Source: a bacterium
Lineage (GTDB): Bacteria > UBP15 > UBA6099 > JAJRTR01
Length of the DNA: 20,748 nt
Assembly: GCA_024278215.1 (NCBI GenBank)
Contig: JAJRTR010000116.1
Coordinates: forward strand, 1 to 20,748
Direction: 5' to 3'
The notes beneath the pieces were generated by a model. It saw only the letters and a list, made by a program, of their open reading frames with translations. It did no database searches and had not been told where the DNA came from. This document shows, piece after piece, positions 8,018 to 15,632 of the stretch. The translations under genes were made by a program, and so were the position numbers. Position 1 is the stretch's first letter, and each line of letters starts with the position of its first letter.

Positions 8018-9001
8018 ATGATTAAGCCGTCAGGCCTTACAGTAAGTGCAGCGCCGCATGTGCATTGCGGCAGTTCGGTTCAAGAGCGAATGACGTTGCA
8101 GATTCTGGCGCTGGTGCCGGCGACGCTGGTCGGAATATATTTTTTCGGCCTGCACGCGGCGATAGTGGTTCTACTTTCGATGGCTGCTGCTATGGTCAGC
8201 GAAATGGCGTTGCAGAAAGCGCTGAAAAGAGAAGTCTCGGTAGCGGACGGAAGCGCGGCGCTCACGGGCCTGATCTTTGCGCTGCTATTGCCGGCAAGCG
8301 CGCCGTGGTGGGCAGTGGTTCTGGGGTCGGCCTTTTGCATGATAATGGGCAAATGGGTTTTCGGAGGGCTGGGCTCGTATCCGTTCAACCCCGCGCTTGT
8401 GGGATACTTGATGGTCAAGATATCATGGCCTATCCTGCTTACGGAATGGCCTGCGCCGGCCCCGTTCGGGATAACGAACGCACTGCCGATTGAAACAGGC
8501 GCCGAGATACTTAAGAGATATGGTGTGACGATGGCCGAGCAATTCAGCATGATCAACGCGCTGCTGGGCAACCAGGCGGGCGGCATCGGCGCAGTCTGCG
8601 GCATCGCGCTGATTGCGGGGGGTGTTTTCCTCATTTCACGCAAAGTTTTTTCGTGGCACATTCCGGTAGCTTTCATCGCGGGTGTGCTCCTTGTCGGAGG
8701 CATCTTCCGCATCATGAATCCCGCGGAATATGCAAGCCCGTTCTTTCATCTTCTCTCGGGCACAACGCTTCTGGGAGTATTCTTTATAGCGCCGGAATAT
8801 ACGACAAGCCCCTGCACGATATGGGGCAAACTGCTCTACGGGTTCGGTTGCGGCGTGATGGTGATGATCATAAGGGTTTACGGCACATATCCGGACGGAG
8901 TGGTATTCGCAATACTGCTGATGAATCTTTTGACACCGATATTCGACCGTATAAGGCCGAAGGTGGTGGGAATAATGAAGGAGGCGCAGGCCGATGGGTG
9001 A
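8018..9001 (+). CDS. rnfD: Rnf complex membrane subunit RnfD
   Basis: A 327-residue polytopic membrane protein of the Rnf/NqrB family with about eight or nine hydrophobic segments. The N-terminal SAAPHVHCGSSVQERM and the GGLGSYPFNPALVGY segment match the family. Characterised RnfD carries FMN covalently on a threonine in an SGAT-type motif. Here the corresponding region (residues 150-163) reads FGITNALPIETGAE, with TNAL or TGAE where the motif is expected, so the attachment threonine seems absent. A CAGGAG site lies 5' of the ATG with rather long spacing. The 3' end overlaps rnfG by 8 bp. Confidence 0.95.
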   Translation: MIKPSGLTVSAAPHVHCGSSVQERMTLQILALVPATLVGIYFFGLHAAIVVLLSMAAAMVSEMALQKALKREVSVADGSAALTGLIFALLLPASAPWWAVVLGSAFCMIMGKWVFGGLGSYPFNPALVGYLMVKISWPILLTEWPAPAPFGITNALPIETGAEILKRYGVTMAEQFSMINALLGNQAGGIGAVCGIALIAGGVFLISRKVFSWHIPVAFIAGVLLVGGIFRIMNPAEYASPFFHLLSGTTLLGVFFIAPEYTTSPCTIWGKLLYGFGCGVMVMIIRVYGTYPDGVVFAILLMNLLTPIFDRIRPKVVGIMKEAQADG

Positions 9002-9566
9002 AATAATGAAGATGATGGTCGTCCTGACACTGATCAGCGTGGTGTCGGGCGTTGCCTTGGGCACGATGAACGAAGTAACCAGGGACCCCATCATACAGGC
9101 GGAGTTCAAGTTTGCCAAGGAACCGGCGCTTAAAGAGATTCTGCCGGAATATGACAACGACCTGGTTGCCGATAAGTTTGAAATTGTTTCCGGCGAAAAG
9201 ATCGTCACAGTGTATCCCGCGAAACAGAACGGTAAAGTGGTAGCGCTGGGATACGAAAGTTCAGCGAAGGGCGTCAACGGCGATATCAGGATAATGGTGG
9301 GAATCGACCTCGAGAAGAATGTGCTGCGTGGGATCAGGGTTGTGGCGCATTCGGAAACGCCCGGTCTCGGCGCGCGGATCACGGAAGCGGCATTCAGCAG
9401 GCAGTTCGACAATATACCGCTCGGCGCGCCTGTAAAGGTGAAACCCGACGGCGGGCAGGTCGACGCCATCTCCGGCGCCACTATCTCCTCGAGAGGCACA
9501 TGCGAAGCAGTCGAAGCAGCGTTCAAGTTCTTTGAAGAACACAAGGCCGAATTGTCAACAAAATAA
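8994..9566 (+). CDS. rnfG: Rnf complex flavoprotein subunit RnfG
   Basis: A 190-residue protein with one N-terminal membrane anchor (about residues 5-23) and an extracytoplasmic FMN-binding domain. DAISGATISSRG is the canonical flavin-transferase (ApbE-type) target, and Thr163 is the predicted covalent FMN site. HSETPGLGARI is another family signature. RnfG relays electrons between the membrane and the other side of the complex. It overlaps rnfD by 8 bp, which suggests translational coupling, with GGAGG about 10 bases before the chosen ATG. An alternative ATG lies four codons further in. No apbE gene is present in the window. Confidence 0.96.
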   Translation: MGEIMKMMVVLTLISVVSGVALGTMNEVTRDPIIQAEFKFAKEPALKEILPEYDNDLVADKFEIVSGEKIVTVYPAKQNGKVVALGYESSAKGVNGDIRIMVGIDLEKNVLRGIRVVAHSETPGLGARITEAAFSRQFDNIPLGAPVKVKPDGGQVDAISGATISSRGTCEAVEAAFKFFEEHKAELSTK

Positions 9567-9589
9567 TACAATAGGATAAGTGAACCGAT

Positions 9590-10201
9590 ATGAGCGTAGT
9601 AAAAGAATTTACAAAAGGATTCTGGCAGGAACTCCCGCCGTTCAGGCTGGTGCTCGGACTTTGTCCTACACTGGCGGTCACGAAGACGGCTTTCGCGGGA
9701 GCGGGCATGGGGCTGGCGACAACATTTGTGCTCGTCTGCTCCAATATTCTCATTTCAATGTTGAAAAACGTGATTCCCGCGAAGGTGAGAATCGCGTCGT
9801 TCATCGTGATCATCGCATCGTTTGTCGTCGTGGTGGAAATGCTTATGAAAGCTTACGCCTATCCACTCTCTCAGGTACTGGGGCTGTTTATTCCCCTGAT
9901 AGTGGTCAACTGTATAGTACTGGGCCGCGCGGAAGCGTTCGCATCCAAGAACAGCGTGATCGATTCCGCCGCCGACGGACTCGGCATCGGACTCGGTTAC
10001 TCTATGGCGCTTGCTTTGCTCGGCGCGATTCGCGAACTGTTCGGCGCCGGCACAATCCTGGGCGGCACTCCGATGGAGATGCTCGCGTTCGGCTCGTCAT
10101 TCAAACCTTTCAGCTTCATGGTGCAGGCACCCGGCGCGTTCATGTGCCTCGGTCTTATTCTCGGTTTTATCGGTTTTTTAAACAGAAGATACAACATCTA
10201 A
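9590..10201 (+). CDS. rnfE: Rnf complex membrane subunit RnfE
   Basis: A 203-residue integral membrane protein with about six hydrophobic helices, paralogous to RnfA. LGLCPTLAVT with C25 and IPLIVVNCIVLGRAEAFASK with C108 are fully conserved. In Rnf and Nqr structures these cysteines, with the matching pair in RnfA, hold a 2Fe-2S cluster in the middle of the membrane. The length is normal. It starts 23 bp after rnfG and is followed 16 bp later by rnfA. Unlike RnfC and RnfD, this subunit shows no loss of key residues. Confidence 0.97.
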   Translation: MSVVKEFTKGFWQELPPFRLVLGLCPTLAVTKTAFAGAGMGLATTFVLVCSNILISMLKNVIPAKVRIASFIVIIASFVVVVEMLMKAYAYPLSQVLGLFIPLIVVNCIVLGRAEAFASKNSVIDSAADGLGIGLGYSMALALLGAIRELFGAGTILGGTPMEMLAFGSSFKPFSFMVQAPGAFMCLGLILGFIGFLNRRYNI

Positions 10202-10217
10202 AAACGGGGAGATACAG

Positions 10218-10814
10218 ATGGAATACAACAGTCTGACGGATTACCTGCTGCTGATAGTTGCAGCCGTGTTTGTTAAAAACATATTGCTCGCGCAGTACCT
10301 CGGCAACTGCCCGTTCCTGGGAGTTTCCAAAAAAATGGAGACCGCGACCGGAATGGGCATGGCGGTTGTTTTCGTGCTCGTACTGGCAGCGGTCTTTACA
10401 TGGATGACCTACACTTACATCCTGGTTCCGCTGAAACTCGAATACATGAAAACGGTTACTTTTATTCTGGTGATAGCGGCGCTGGTACAGTTTGTGGAAA
10501 TGTTCATGAAAAAAAGTATGCCCGCACTCTACAAAGGACTCGGCGTCTTTCTGCCTCTCATCACAACAAACTGTGCGGTGCTCGGCGTCTGCCTGATAAA
10601 TATAGATAAAGAGTATTCAATAATGACGGCTACGGTTTTTTCATTCGCATCCGCAGTCGGTTTCGCACTGGCGCTGGCGCTTTTCGCGGGTCTGCGCGAA
10701 AGATTCGAAATCGCCGCGATACCGAAATCATTCGAAGGCACGGCAATCGGCCTGATAACCGCCGGCCTGATAGCGATGGCGTTCTTCGGATTCGCGGGAA
10801 TGGTTAATATTTGA
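10218..10814 (+). CDS. rnfA: Rnf complex membrane subunit RnfA
   Basis: A 198-residue integral membrane subunit with about six helices, the inverted-topology partner of RnfE. AQYLGNCPFLGVS with C31 and LITTNCAVLGVCLIN with C119 are the conserved cysteine motifs that complete the intramembrane 2Fe-2S site. GGGGAG lies upstream of the ATG. It sits between rnfE and the rnfB fusion gene, in the standard place for a C-D-G-E-A-B operon. Nothing in it is unusual. Confidence 0.97.
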   Translation: MEYNSLTDYLLLIVAAVFVKNILLAQYLGNCPFLGVSKKMETATGMGMAVVFVLVLAAVFTWMTYTYILVPLKLEYMKTVTFILVIAALVQFVEMFMKKSMPALYKGLGVFLPLITTNCAVLGVCLINIDKEYSIMTATVFSFASAVGFALALALFAGLRERFEIAAIPKSFEGTAIGLITAGLIAMAFFGFAGMVNI

Positions 10815-10861
10815 AAATATACGTCAGGCCCTTATAAGAGTAATACGGAGGCATTTCAGAA

Positions 10862-12961
10862 ATGGGAATTACAGAGATCATCTATGCGACCGTCGCAATG
10901 CTGGGACTCGGGTTTGTCAGCGCGGCGGTACTGAGCCTGGCTTCGAAGGTATTCCAGATCGAAGAGGACCCGCGCATCGAGGCGGTCGAGGGCGCGCTGC
11001 TGGGCGCGAACTGCGGCGGTTGCGGATACGCCGGCTGCGCGGCGGCGGCCGAAGCGGTGGTCAGGGGCGATGCCGGAGTCGACGTTTGCACTGCCGGAGG
11101 AGCGACCATTGCGATAGGCGTCGCCACCGTCATGGGCATGGAAGTGAAGATTAAAGAACGTGAAATCGCCCAGCTCGGCTGTCGCAAAGGCTTTCGCATA
11201 GACCAGAAATATAAATACGAAGGAATCATGGACTGCCGCGCCGCTGTCGAGATGTGGGAAGGCGCACGCAACTGCGGGCGCGCCTGTATCGGGCTCGGCA
11301 CATGCGAAAAATCCTGCCCGTTCGGCGCAATTAAAATCGGCGAAAACGGACTGCCCGTAATCGACGCGAATATCTGCACCGGATGCGGTACATGTGTAAA
11401 GAACTGCCCCAAGGACGTGCTCGAACTCGTTTCCATGACGCAGCGGCTTCTGAGCTTCAACAAGCTCGACGACTGCCTCGCTCCCTGCCGACAGACATGC
11501 CCCGCTCAGATCGATATCCCAACATATATTGAACAGATAAAACACGGCCAGTATAAAGAAGCCCTGATGACGATTAAGGAAAGAAATCCGATGCCACTGA
11601 CCTGTGGTCGAGTGTGTCCGCATCCCTGCGAATATGTATGCAGGCGCGGCGCGGCGGACGAACCGGTGAATATCAATCACCTGAAACGTTACGCCGCGGA
11701 CATCGAGTTGCGTTCGGGCGAGCATTACCCCATCGACTGCAACCCGGACACAGGCCACAAAGTGGCCATTATAGGCGGCGGCCCCGCCGGCCTAAGCGCG
11801 GCGTTCTTTCTGCGCAGGCTCGGCCACCAGGTGAAGATTTTCGAGATGATGCCCAAACTCGGCGGCATGACACGCTACGGCATCCCCGAATACAGGCTTC
11901 CTAAAGCCGTTCTCGACTTCGAGATCGACGGCACACTAGGCTTGGGCGTAGAGACCGAATGCAACGTGAAACTCGGCAGAGACTTCACGCTCCAGGACCT
12001 CAGAGCGCAGGGATTCGAAGCGATATTCCTCGCGATCGGCGCATGGAAAAGCAGCCCGATGAGGGTCGAAGGCGAAGACTGCGACGGCGCACTCGCAGGC
12101 ATCGAGTTCCTCGAAAAAGAAGGACTCAACGCGGACAACCCGATCGGCGACCGTGTCGCGATCATCGGCGGCGGAAACACTGCCATCGACGTGGCGAGAA
12201 CCGCACTCAGACTCGGCGCGAAAGAAGTAACGATTGTCTACAGGCGCACACGAAAAGAAATGCCGGCCGAATGGTACGAAATCGAAGAGGCGGAACACGA
12301 AGGCATTAAGTTCCACTTCCTCGCCGCACCGTCGAAAATCATTACAGATGAAAACGGACGATTCAAAGCACTCGAATATTTGAAGATGGAACTCGGCGAA
12401 CCGGATGCCAGCGGACGCCGCAGGCCCATCCCCATCGAAGGCTCCGAAACTATCATGGAACTCGACAATATCGTAGCCGCCATCGGCCAGAAACCCGACC
12501 TCGCGCCTTTCCCGGAAGACGAAATAGGTAAAGACATCGAACTGACACGCTGGCAAACGATTATAGGTGACGACCAGACACTACAGACGGCTGTTCCTTA
12601 TGTATTTACCGGAGGCGACTGTTTCACAGGCGCACTCACAGTGGTTTCCGCCATCGGCGCTGGGCGACGCGCAGCACGCTCGATCCACCTCTTCCTCGAC
12701 GAAGACGCGGAACTGACTCCACCGCCAAAACCACTCATAAAAAATATTCCTGAAAGCATGTTGCCCACCATCTACGGTGTTGTACGCAGACCTCGTGTTG
12801 AAATGCCAGAAATGGAACCGATGGTAAGAGTGAAAAGCTTCGATGAAGTGGCGCTCGGCCTGTCGGAAGAAGCGGCAAAATACGAGGCGTCCCGTTGCCT
12901 CCAGTGCGGCATACTCTGCTACAACCAGGATATTCACACCCCGGCAGAGATCGAAATCTGA
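10862..12961 (+). CDS. rnfB: RnfB fused to GltD/NfnB-like FAD oxidoreductase
   Basis: One uninterrupted 699-residue frame. Residues 1-190 are RnfB: a membrane anchor at 5-27, the four-Cys Fe-S domain (C51, C54, C59, C76) and two ferredoxin clusters (C138, C142, C148, C152 and C172, C175, C178, C182). Residues from about 200 form a GltD/NfnB-type module. Its N-terminal cluster cysteines are C205, C209, C213, C248, C252, C256 and C260. The FAD Rossmann motif VAIIGGGPAGLSAAFF starts at 301, the second nucleotide motif RVAIIGGGNTAIDVAR at 431 is followed by VYRRTRKEMPA, and the FAD-closing VFTGGDCFTGA starts at 581. The C-terminal RCLQCGILC adds three cysteines. Ordinary RnfB is about 200-330 residues. 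Paired arginines after the second Rossmann fold suggest NADP(H), as in GltD. GGAGG precedes the ATG. It is the last gene of the operon. Confidence 0.96.
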   Translation: MGITEIIYATVAMLGLGFVSAAVLSLASKVFQIEEDPRIEAVEGALLGANCGGCGYAGCAAAAEAVVRGDAGVDVCTAGGATIAIGVATVMGMEVKIKEREIAQLGCRKGFRIDQKYKYEGIMDCRAAVEMWEGARNCGRACIGLGTCEKSCPFGAIKIGENGLPVIDANICTGCGTCVKNCPKDVLELVSMTQRLLSFNKLDDCLAPCRQTCPAQIDIPTYIEQIKHGQYKEALMTIKERNPMPLTCGRVCPHPCEYVCRRGAADEPVNINHLKRYAADIELRSGEHYPIDCNPDTGHKVAIIGGGPAGLSAAFFLRRLGHQVKIFEMMPKLGGMTRYGIPEYRLPKAVLDFEIDGTLGLGVETECNVKLGRDFTLQDLRAQGFEAIFLAIGAWKSSPMRVEGEDCDGALAGIEFLEKEGLNADNPIGDRVAIIGGGNTAIDVARTALRLGAKEVTIVYRRTRKEMPAEWYEIEEAEHEGIKFHFLAAPSKIITDENGRFKALEYLKMELGEPDASGRRRPIPIEGSETIMELDNIVAAIGQKPDLAPFPEDEIGKDIELTRWQTIIGDDQTLQTAVPYVFTGGDCFTGALTVVSAIGAGRRAARSIHLFLDEDAELTPPPKPLIKNIPESMLPTIYGVVRRPRVEMPEMEPMVRVKSFDEVALGLSEEAAKYEASRCLQCGILCYNQDIHTPAEIEI

Positions 12962-13083
12962 TGTTATTCCGTCCCGGCCCGCCGCTTGCTGCGGGGATTG
13001 TGGTAAACCCGGCTCGAAAGACATGCATTCCGCGCGTGTGAGCCGAAGTCTCAATATGGTGAACTCGGAGCGTTCAGTCTATA

Positions 13084-13152
13084 CGTTCCGGGTCGGAGCC
13101 CCGGAACGATGAAAGCGGCAATAAATCGCCGCACACCAAAGCTTTTGCTTTG
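13084..13152 (+). terminator. Hairpin cluster downstream of the rnf operon
   Basis: Three consecutive hairpins occur here: CGTTCCGGG/CCCGGAACG (13084-13108, perfect 9 bp), GCGGC/GCCGC (13115-13132) and CAAAGC/GCTTTG (13137-13152). A weaker one, CCCGC/GCGGG, lies near 12980-12998. None has a clean T-tract, so they may end or stabilise the rnf transcript; termination is inferred. Confidence 0.4.
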
Positions 13153-13157
13153 ATTCT

Positions 13158-13189
13158 CTAACCCGGATTGGTGAAATATGCGGGCTAAC
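13158..13189. repeat. Hairpin repeat copy 2 (GTGAAATATGCGG family)
   Basis: TAACCCG near 13159 pairs with CGGGCTA (13181-13187), with a one-base bulge, and encloses the 13-mer GTGAAATATGCGG at 13171-13183. It lies downstream of the rnf operon. Confidence 0.65.
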
Positions 13190-13314
13190 TTAAATACCGG
13201 TCACTTAAGCAATAATGATGCTCAAAAGTCAGTGGTAATTGTTCACGGGGTATAACATGGAAATGCTTTGACATGGGAATATTCTGGAGTGCAACGACTG
13301 TGTCGTTGCATATA

Positions 13315-13593
13315 GTATCTACGACTGAAATGCTACGCAGGATGGTAAAGAAATGCTGAAAAGAGATCGGTGAAAGCTGAAGCTTCCAGTTACAGACGTT
13401 TCCAATGTAGACCCTGGGAACGATGAAACTCTGTGTGCCGTGCTCAAACCGCAGACCGTGCGTGTGCCGTGCTCAAACCGTAGACCGTGCGTGTGCCGTG
13501 CTCAAACCGTAGACCGTGCGTGTGCCGTGCTCAAACCGCATTTGTTTGGGCACGAAAATGCGGCCTGTTTGGTTCCGGCTTTGCCGGGTTAGG
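13315..13593 (-). repeat. 192-bp dispersed repeat, right copy with expansion
   Basis: This is the reverse-oriented partner of 3755-3946. It is 279 bp long, equal to 192 plus exactly three 29-bp units. Outside the expansion the two copies differ by scattered substitutions and single-base indels. The outer boundaries (AGATAC at one end, CCTAACCCGG at the other) match, while the sequences beyond them do not. Confidence 0.8.
13433..13537 (+). repeat. 29-bp tandem repeat inside the right copy
   Basis: The 18-mer GTGTGCCGTGCTCAAACC starts at 13433, 13462, 13491 and 13520. The three 11-base linkers between copies are near identical (GCAGACCGTGC, then GTAGACCGTGC twice). The left copy of the parent repeat has a single unit, so this is a local expansion. 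The linkers are not unique spacers, so it is not a CRISPR array. Confidence 0.9.
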
Positions 13594-13851
13594 GAACTAC
13601 TATAGTTATTAGAAGGTGCATTTCGCAAAAACTGACATTTTTGCATTCCAAAGTCTTTCTTATAGTGCTGGTCAAGCACAAAAAGCGAGTCTGTAATTCT
13701 GAGCAAATCCAAAAATCATCAGTTACATAAAAGCTGTTTTATCAACTCCCCCGTAAACAGTTACAGTCAGTGTTTATCGTGATATTATGATTTATTATCA
13801 ACTTAAGTGGCCGGTGTTGTGGGTAACTGAAATGAGAAATTTTATAAACAG

Positions 13852-14086
13852 CTGAACTTGTGCGTTTTTTATAAAAGGTAGTGCCATGTCAAGAAAGAAA
13901 AGATGTAAGATGGGGTAGAGTAAAAACTATAAAGGTGTAGGGCGGGGGCACCGTACACCTACTTGCGATATTACAAGCCTGACGTGACAGTAGTCGAATT
14001 TCTGGAGATACGATCCGGAATTGAGGTGCAAATTCAAGTCATGTCCCCGAAATTCTCACTTGATTTTCAAAAACGCACAAGTTATG
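13852..14086. mobile_element. Candidate MITE with 7-bp flanking duplication
   Basis: AACTTGTGCGTTTTT at 13855-13869 is matched by its exact reverse complement at 14069-14083. Adding three outer bases gives 18-bp ends with two mismatches. TAAACAG abuts both ends (13845-13851 and 14087-14093), as a target-site duplication would. The 235-bp interior has no coding capacity and includes the second copy of the TCCGGAATTGA repeat. Confidence 0.45.
14014..14050 (+). repeat. Short dispersed repeat, copy 2
   Basis: This matches 3476-3514, sharing TCCGGAATTGA, GTGC, ATT, AGTCATGT and CCCC. It lies inside the candidate MITE. Confidence 0.5.
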
Positions 14087-14116
14087 TAAACAGGTAGAAT
14101 CAAGCACATAGCCCAT

Positions 14117-14237
14117 TCGCGTTTTATGAGCTCTAATGATCTGTCATCTGAGGAACACGGGCACGCAATACATTGAAAGTGGCGGTGACGATTCGTTTTT
14201 ATGATCTCTACTGATTTACCATCTGAGGAACAGGGGT
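14117..14237 (+). repeat. Two degenerate direct repeats after the flagellin gene
   Basis: A unit at about 14117-14165 and another at about 14192-14237 share CGTTTT-ATGA, CTCTA, TGAT and CATCTGAGGAACA, with scattered differences and a spacing near 75 bp. They lie just downstream of the flagellin gene. Function is unknown. Confidence 0.5.
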
Positions 14238-14282
14238 AATCTGGAAAGTTTTTCCTGATTTCACCCCGGAATTTCGTCATAA

Positions 14283-15581
14283 TCATCCCCATGAGTAGTC
14301 CATGAGTTCGAGAACCCGCTCCGGCGCGTGAGCCGAGTAACTTGTCATTTCAGATGTTGTCGACTGCATTATCTGCGCGCGGGTCATTTCGGAAACTTCA
14401 CGCGCCATATCAGCATCCTGAATACTTGAACGCGCCGCCGCTATATTTATCGCCTGTGAGGAGACATCGTCCAGATTATTTTCAAGCCGCCTGTACATTA
14501 TTCCCATATCGGCCCTGACATTGCTGACCGATTCGATAGCCGAGTCGAGACTGTCTATAGCCTGTTGCGCACTGTCTATCATCGTGAGATTCACACTTGC
14601 CACGCCAAGACTGTACGGCGTGATCTCCGGCAGCGAAAGCACTATCCTGTCATCTGCCTTGTCGTCCGGCCCTACCTGGAGCACCTGGTTGGAACCGACC
14701 TGGTAGTCGTAATCGAGAGCAACGCCGTGCCTTGTGCCGCCGACATTGGCAGCCTCGATGGCAAGCACGTTTTTACCCGGCTGCAGCGCCGCCGTGATGT
14801 CATACGTTTCAGGCACAGCCCATGATCCGAAATCCGCACCAATCAGATTCCCGTTGACGTACAGGTCGTACCCGTCGTCCGCAGTGATATGCACAGTTAT
14901 TTTTGAAATCTTGTCGAACACCGTGTCAGATATCTCGAATTCACGCCTGAGGTACACTGTGTTACTGTCACTCGGGTCCCATATCCACTGCGCACTGGAG
15001 CCGGAGAAACCCGGAAGCAGGCTCGGCGGACCGTTTAAAGTCGAATTGCCTATCTTCGGTGTGTTCCAGCCTGAAGCGTCGAACCCGGTCATGTTCCAGC
15101 CGGCCGCGAAAACATCCGTTGTCTTCCAGTTGTCGTTTACTCCGCTGACAAGATCGAATGCAAGGCCCTCGAGATAATTCTTGCCGTTATAACTCGTTGC
15201 GCTCGCAACCCTGTTGACTTCATCGACAAGCGACTGGTATTCGTCGTCGAGCCGCGCGCGATCGGCATCCGATAATGTTGCTTCGTTCCCCGCCCTGACC
15301 GACAGGTCTCTCATCCTTATGAGAAGGCCATCGATCACGGATAGTGCCCCGTCGAGCGTCTGGAACAGTGAGATGCCGTCCTGGATATTGTTTTTTGTAA
15401 CTTCCAGGCCCCTGATTTTCGCGGTCATCGTGTCGGAAATCGCAAGGCCGGACGGGTCGTCCGCCGCCCTGTTGATTCTCAAACCGCTCGATAGGCGTTC
15501 TCTTGTGTTGTGCAACGTAATCTCAGCCGCATATCTGTCATTGTGCGTAATCAGGTTTGAAATATTAGTTGTTATAATCAT
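14283..15581 (-). CDS. Flagellin with inserted galactose-binding-like domain
   Basis: A 432-residue flagellar filament subunit. The N-terminal D0/D1 helices (residues 1-140, with RLSSGLRINRAADDPSGLAI and NNIQDGISLFQTLDGAL) and C-terminal D1/D0 helices (330-432, with NIAAARSSIQDADMAREVSE) are intact. Between the NGKNYLEGL strand and the QVLQVGPDD strand sits an insert at about 149-296. Its pattern AQWIWDP, VYLRREFEI, HITADDGYDLYVNGNLIG, ETYDITAALQPGKNVLAIEA resembles the beta-sandwich ancillary domains of alpha-rhamnosidases and GH2-type glycosidases. No catalytic motif is visible, so carbohydrate binding is the best guess. GGGTG precedes the ATG at short range, and AAGGAGA lies further upstream. 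Whether other flagellin genes exist is unknown from this window. Confidence 0.94.
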   Translation of the reverse strand: MIITTNISNLITHNDRYAAEITLHNTRERLSSGLRINRAADDPSGLAISDTMTAKIRGLEVTKNNIQDGISLFQTLDGALSVIDGLLIRMRDLSVRAGNEATLSDADRARLDDEYQSLVDEVNRVASATSYNGKNYLEGLAFDLVSGVNDNWKTTDVFAAGWNMTGFDASGWNTPKIGNSTLNGPPSLLPGFSGSSAQWIWDPSDSNTVYLRREFEISDTVFDKISKITVHITADDGYDLYVNGNLIGADFGSWAVPETYDITAALQPGKNVLAIEAANVGGTRHGVALDYDYQVGSNQVLQVGPDDKADDRIVLSLPEITPYSLGVASVNLTMIDSAQQAIDSLDSAIESVSNVRADMGIMYRRLENNLDDVSSQAINIAAARSSIQDADMAREVSEMTRAQIMQSTTSEMTSYSAHAPERVLELMDYSWG

Positions 15582-15632
15582 TTTTCACCCGTTAATAATA
15601 TTTGTCTCCTTCGACTCATACCTGAATAGAAT

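Larger units (their letters stand above)
12962..14282. other. Long non-coding repeat-rich interval
   Basis: No gene here is supported: the open frames on both strands are short, lack family features and run through repeats. Going right, it holds a series of hairpins after rnfB, a GTGAAATATGCGG hairpin, a perfect 8-bp stem at 13290-13310, the large inverted repeat copy with 29-bp tandem units, about 250 bp of AT-rich sequence with no feature I recognise, a candidate miniature element, and a pair of degenerate direct repeats. Confidence 0.6.

Noticed and set aside
13433-13537. A repeat array with 18-bp repeats and 11-bp gaps that could suggest CRISPR.
   Set aside because: The gaps are near identical to each other and too short to be spacers, no cas genes are present, and it is a plain 29-bp tandem repeat.
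14056-14292. Minus-strand 78-codon frame overlapping the flagellin stop, with an internal PCSSD repeat.
   Set aside because: The internal repeat comes from the DNA direct repeats at 14117-14237, the frame runs into the candidate MITE, and nothing resembles a known protein.
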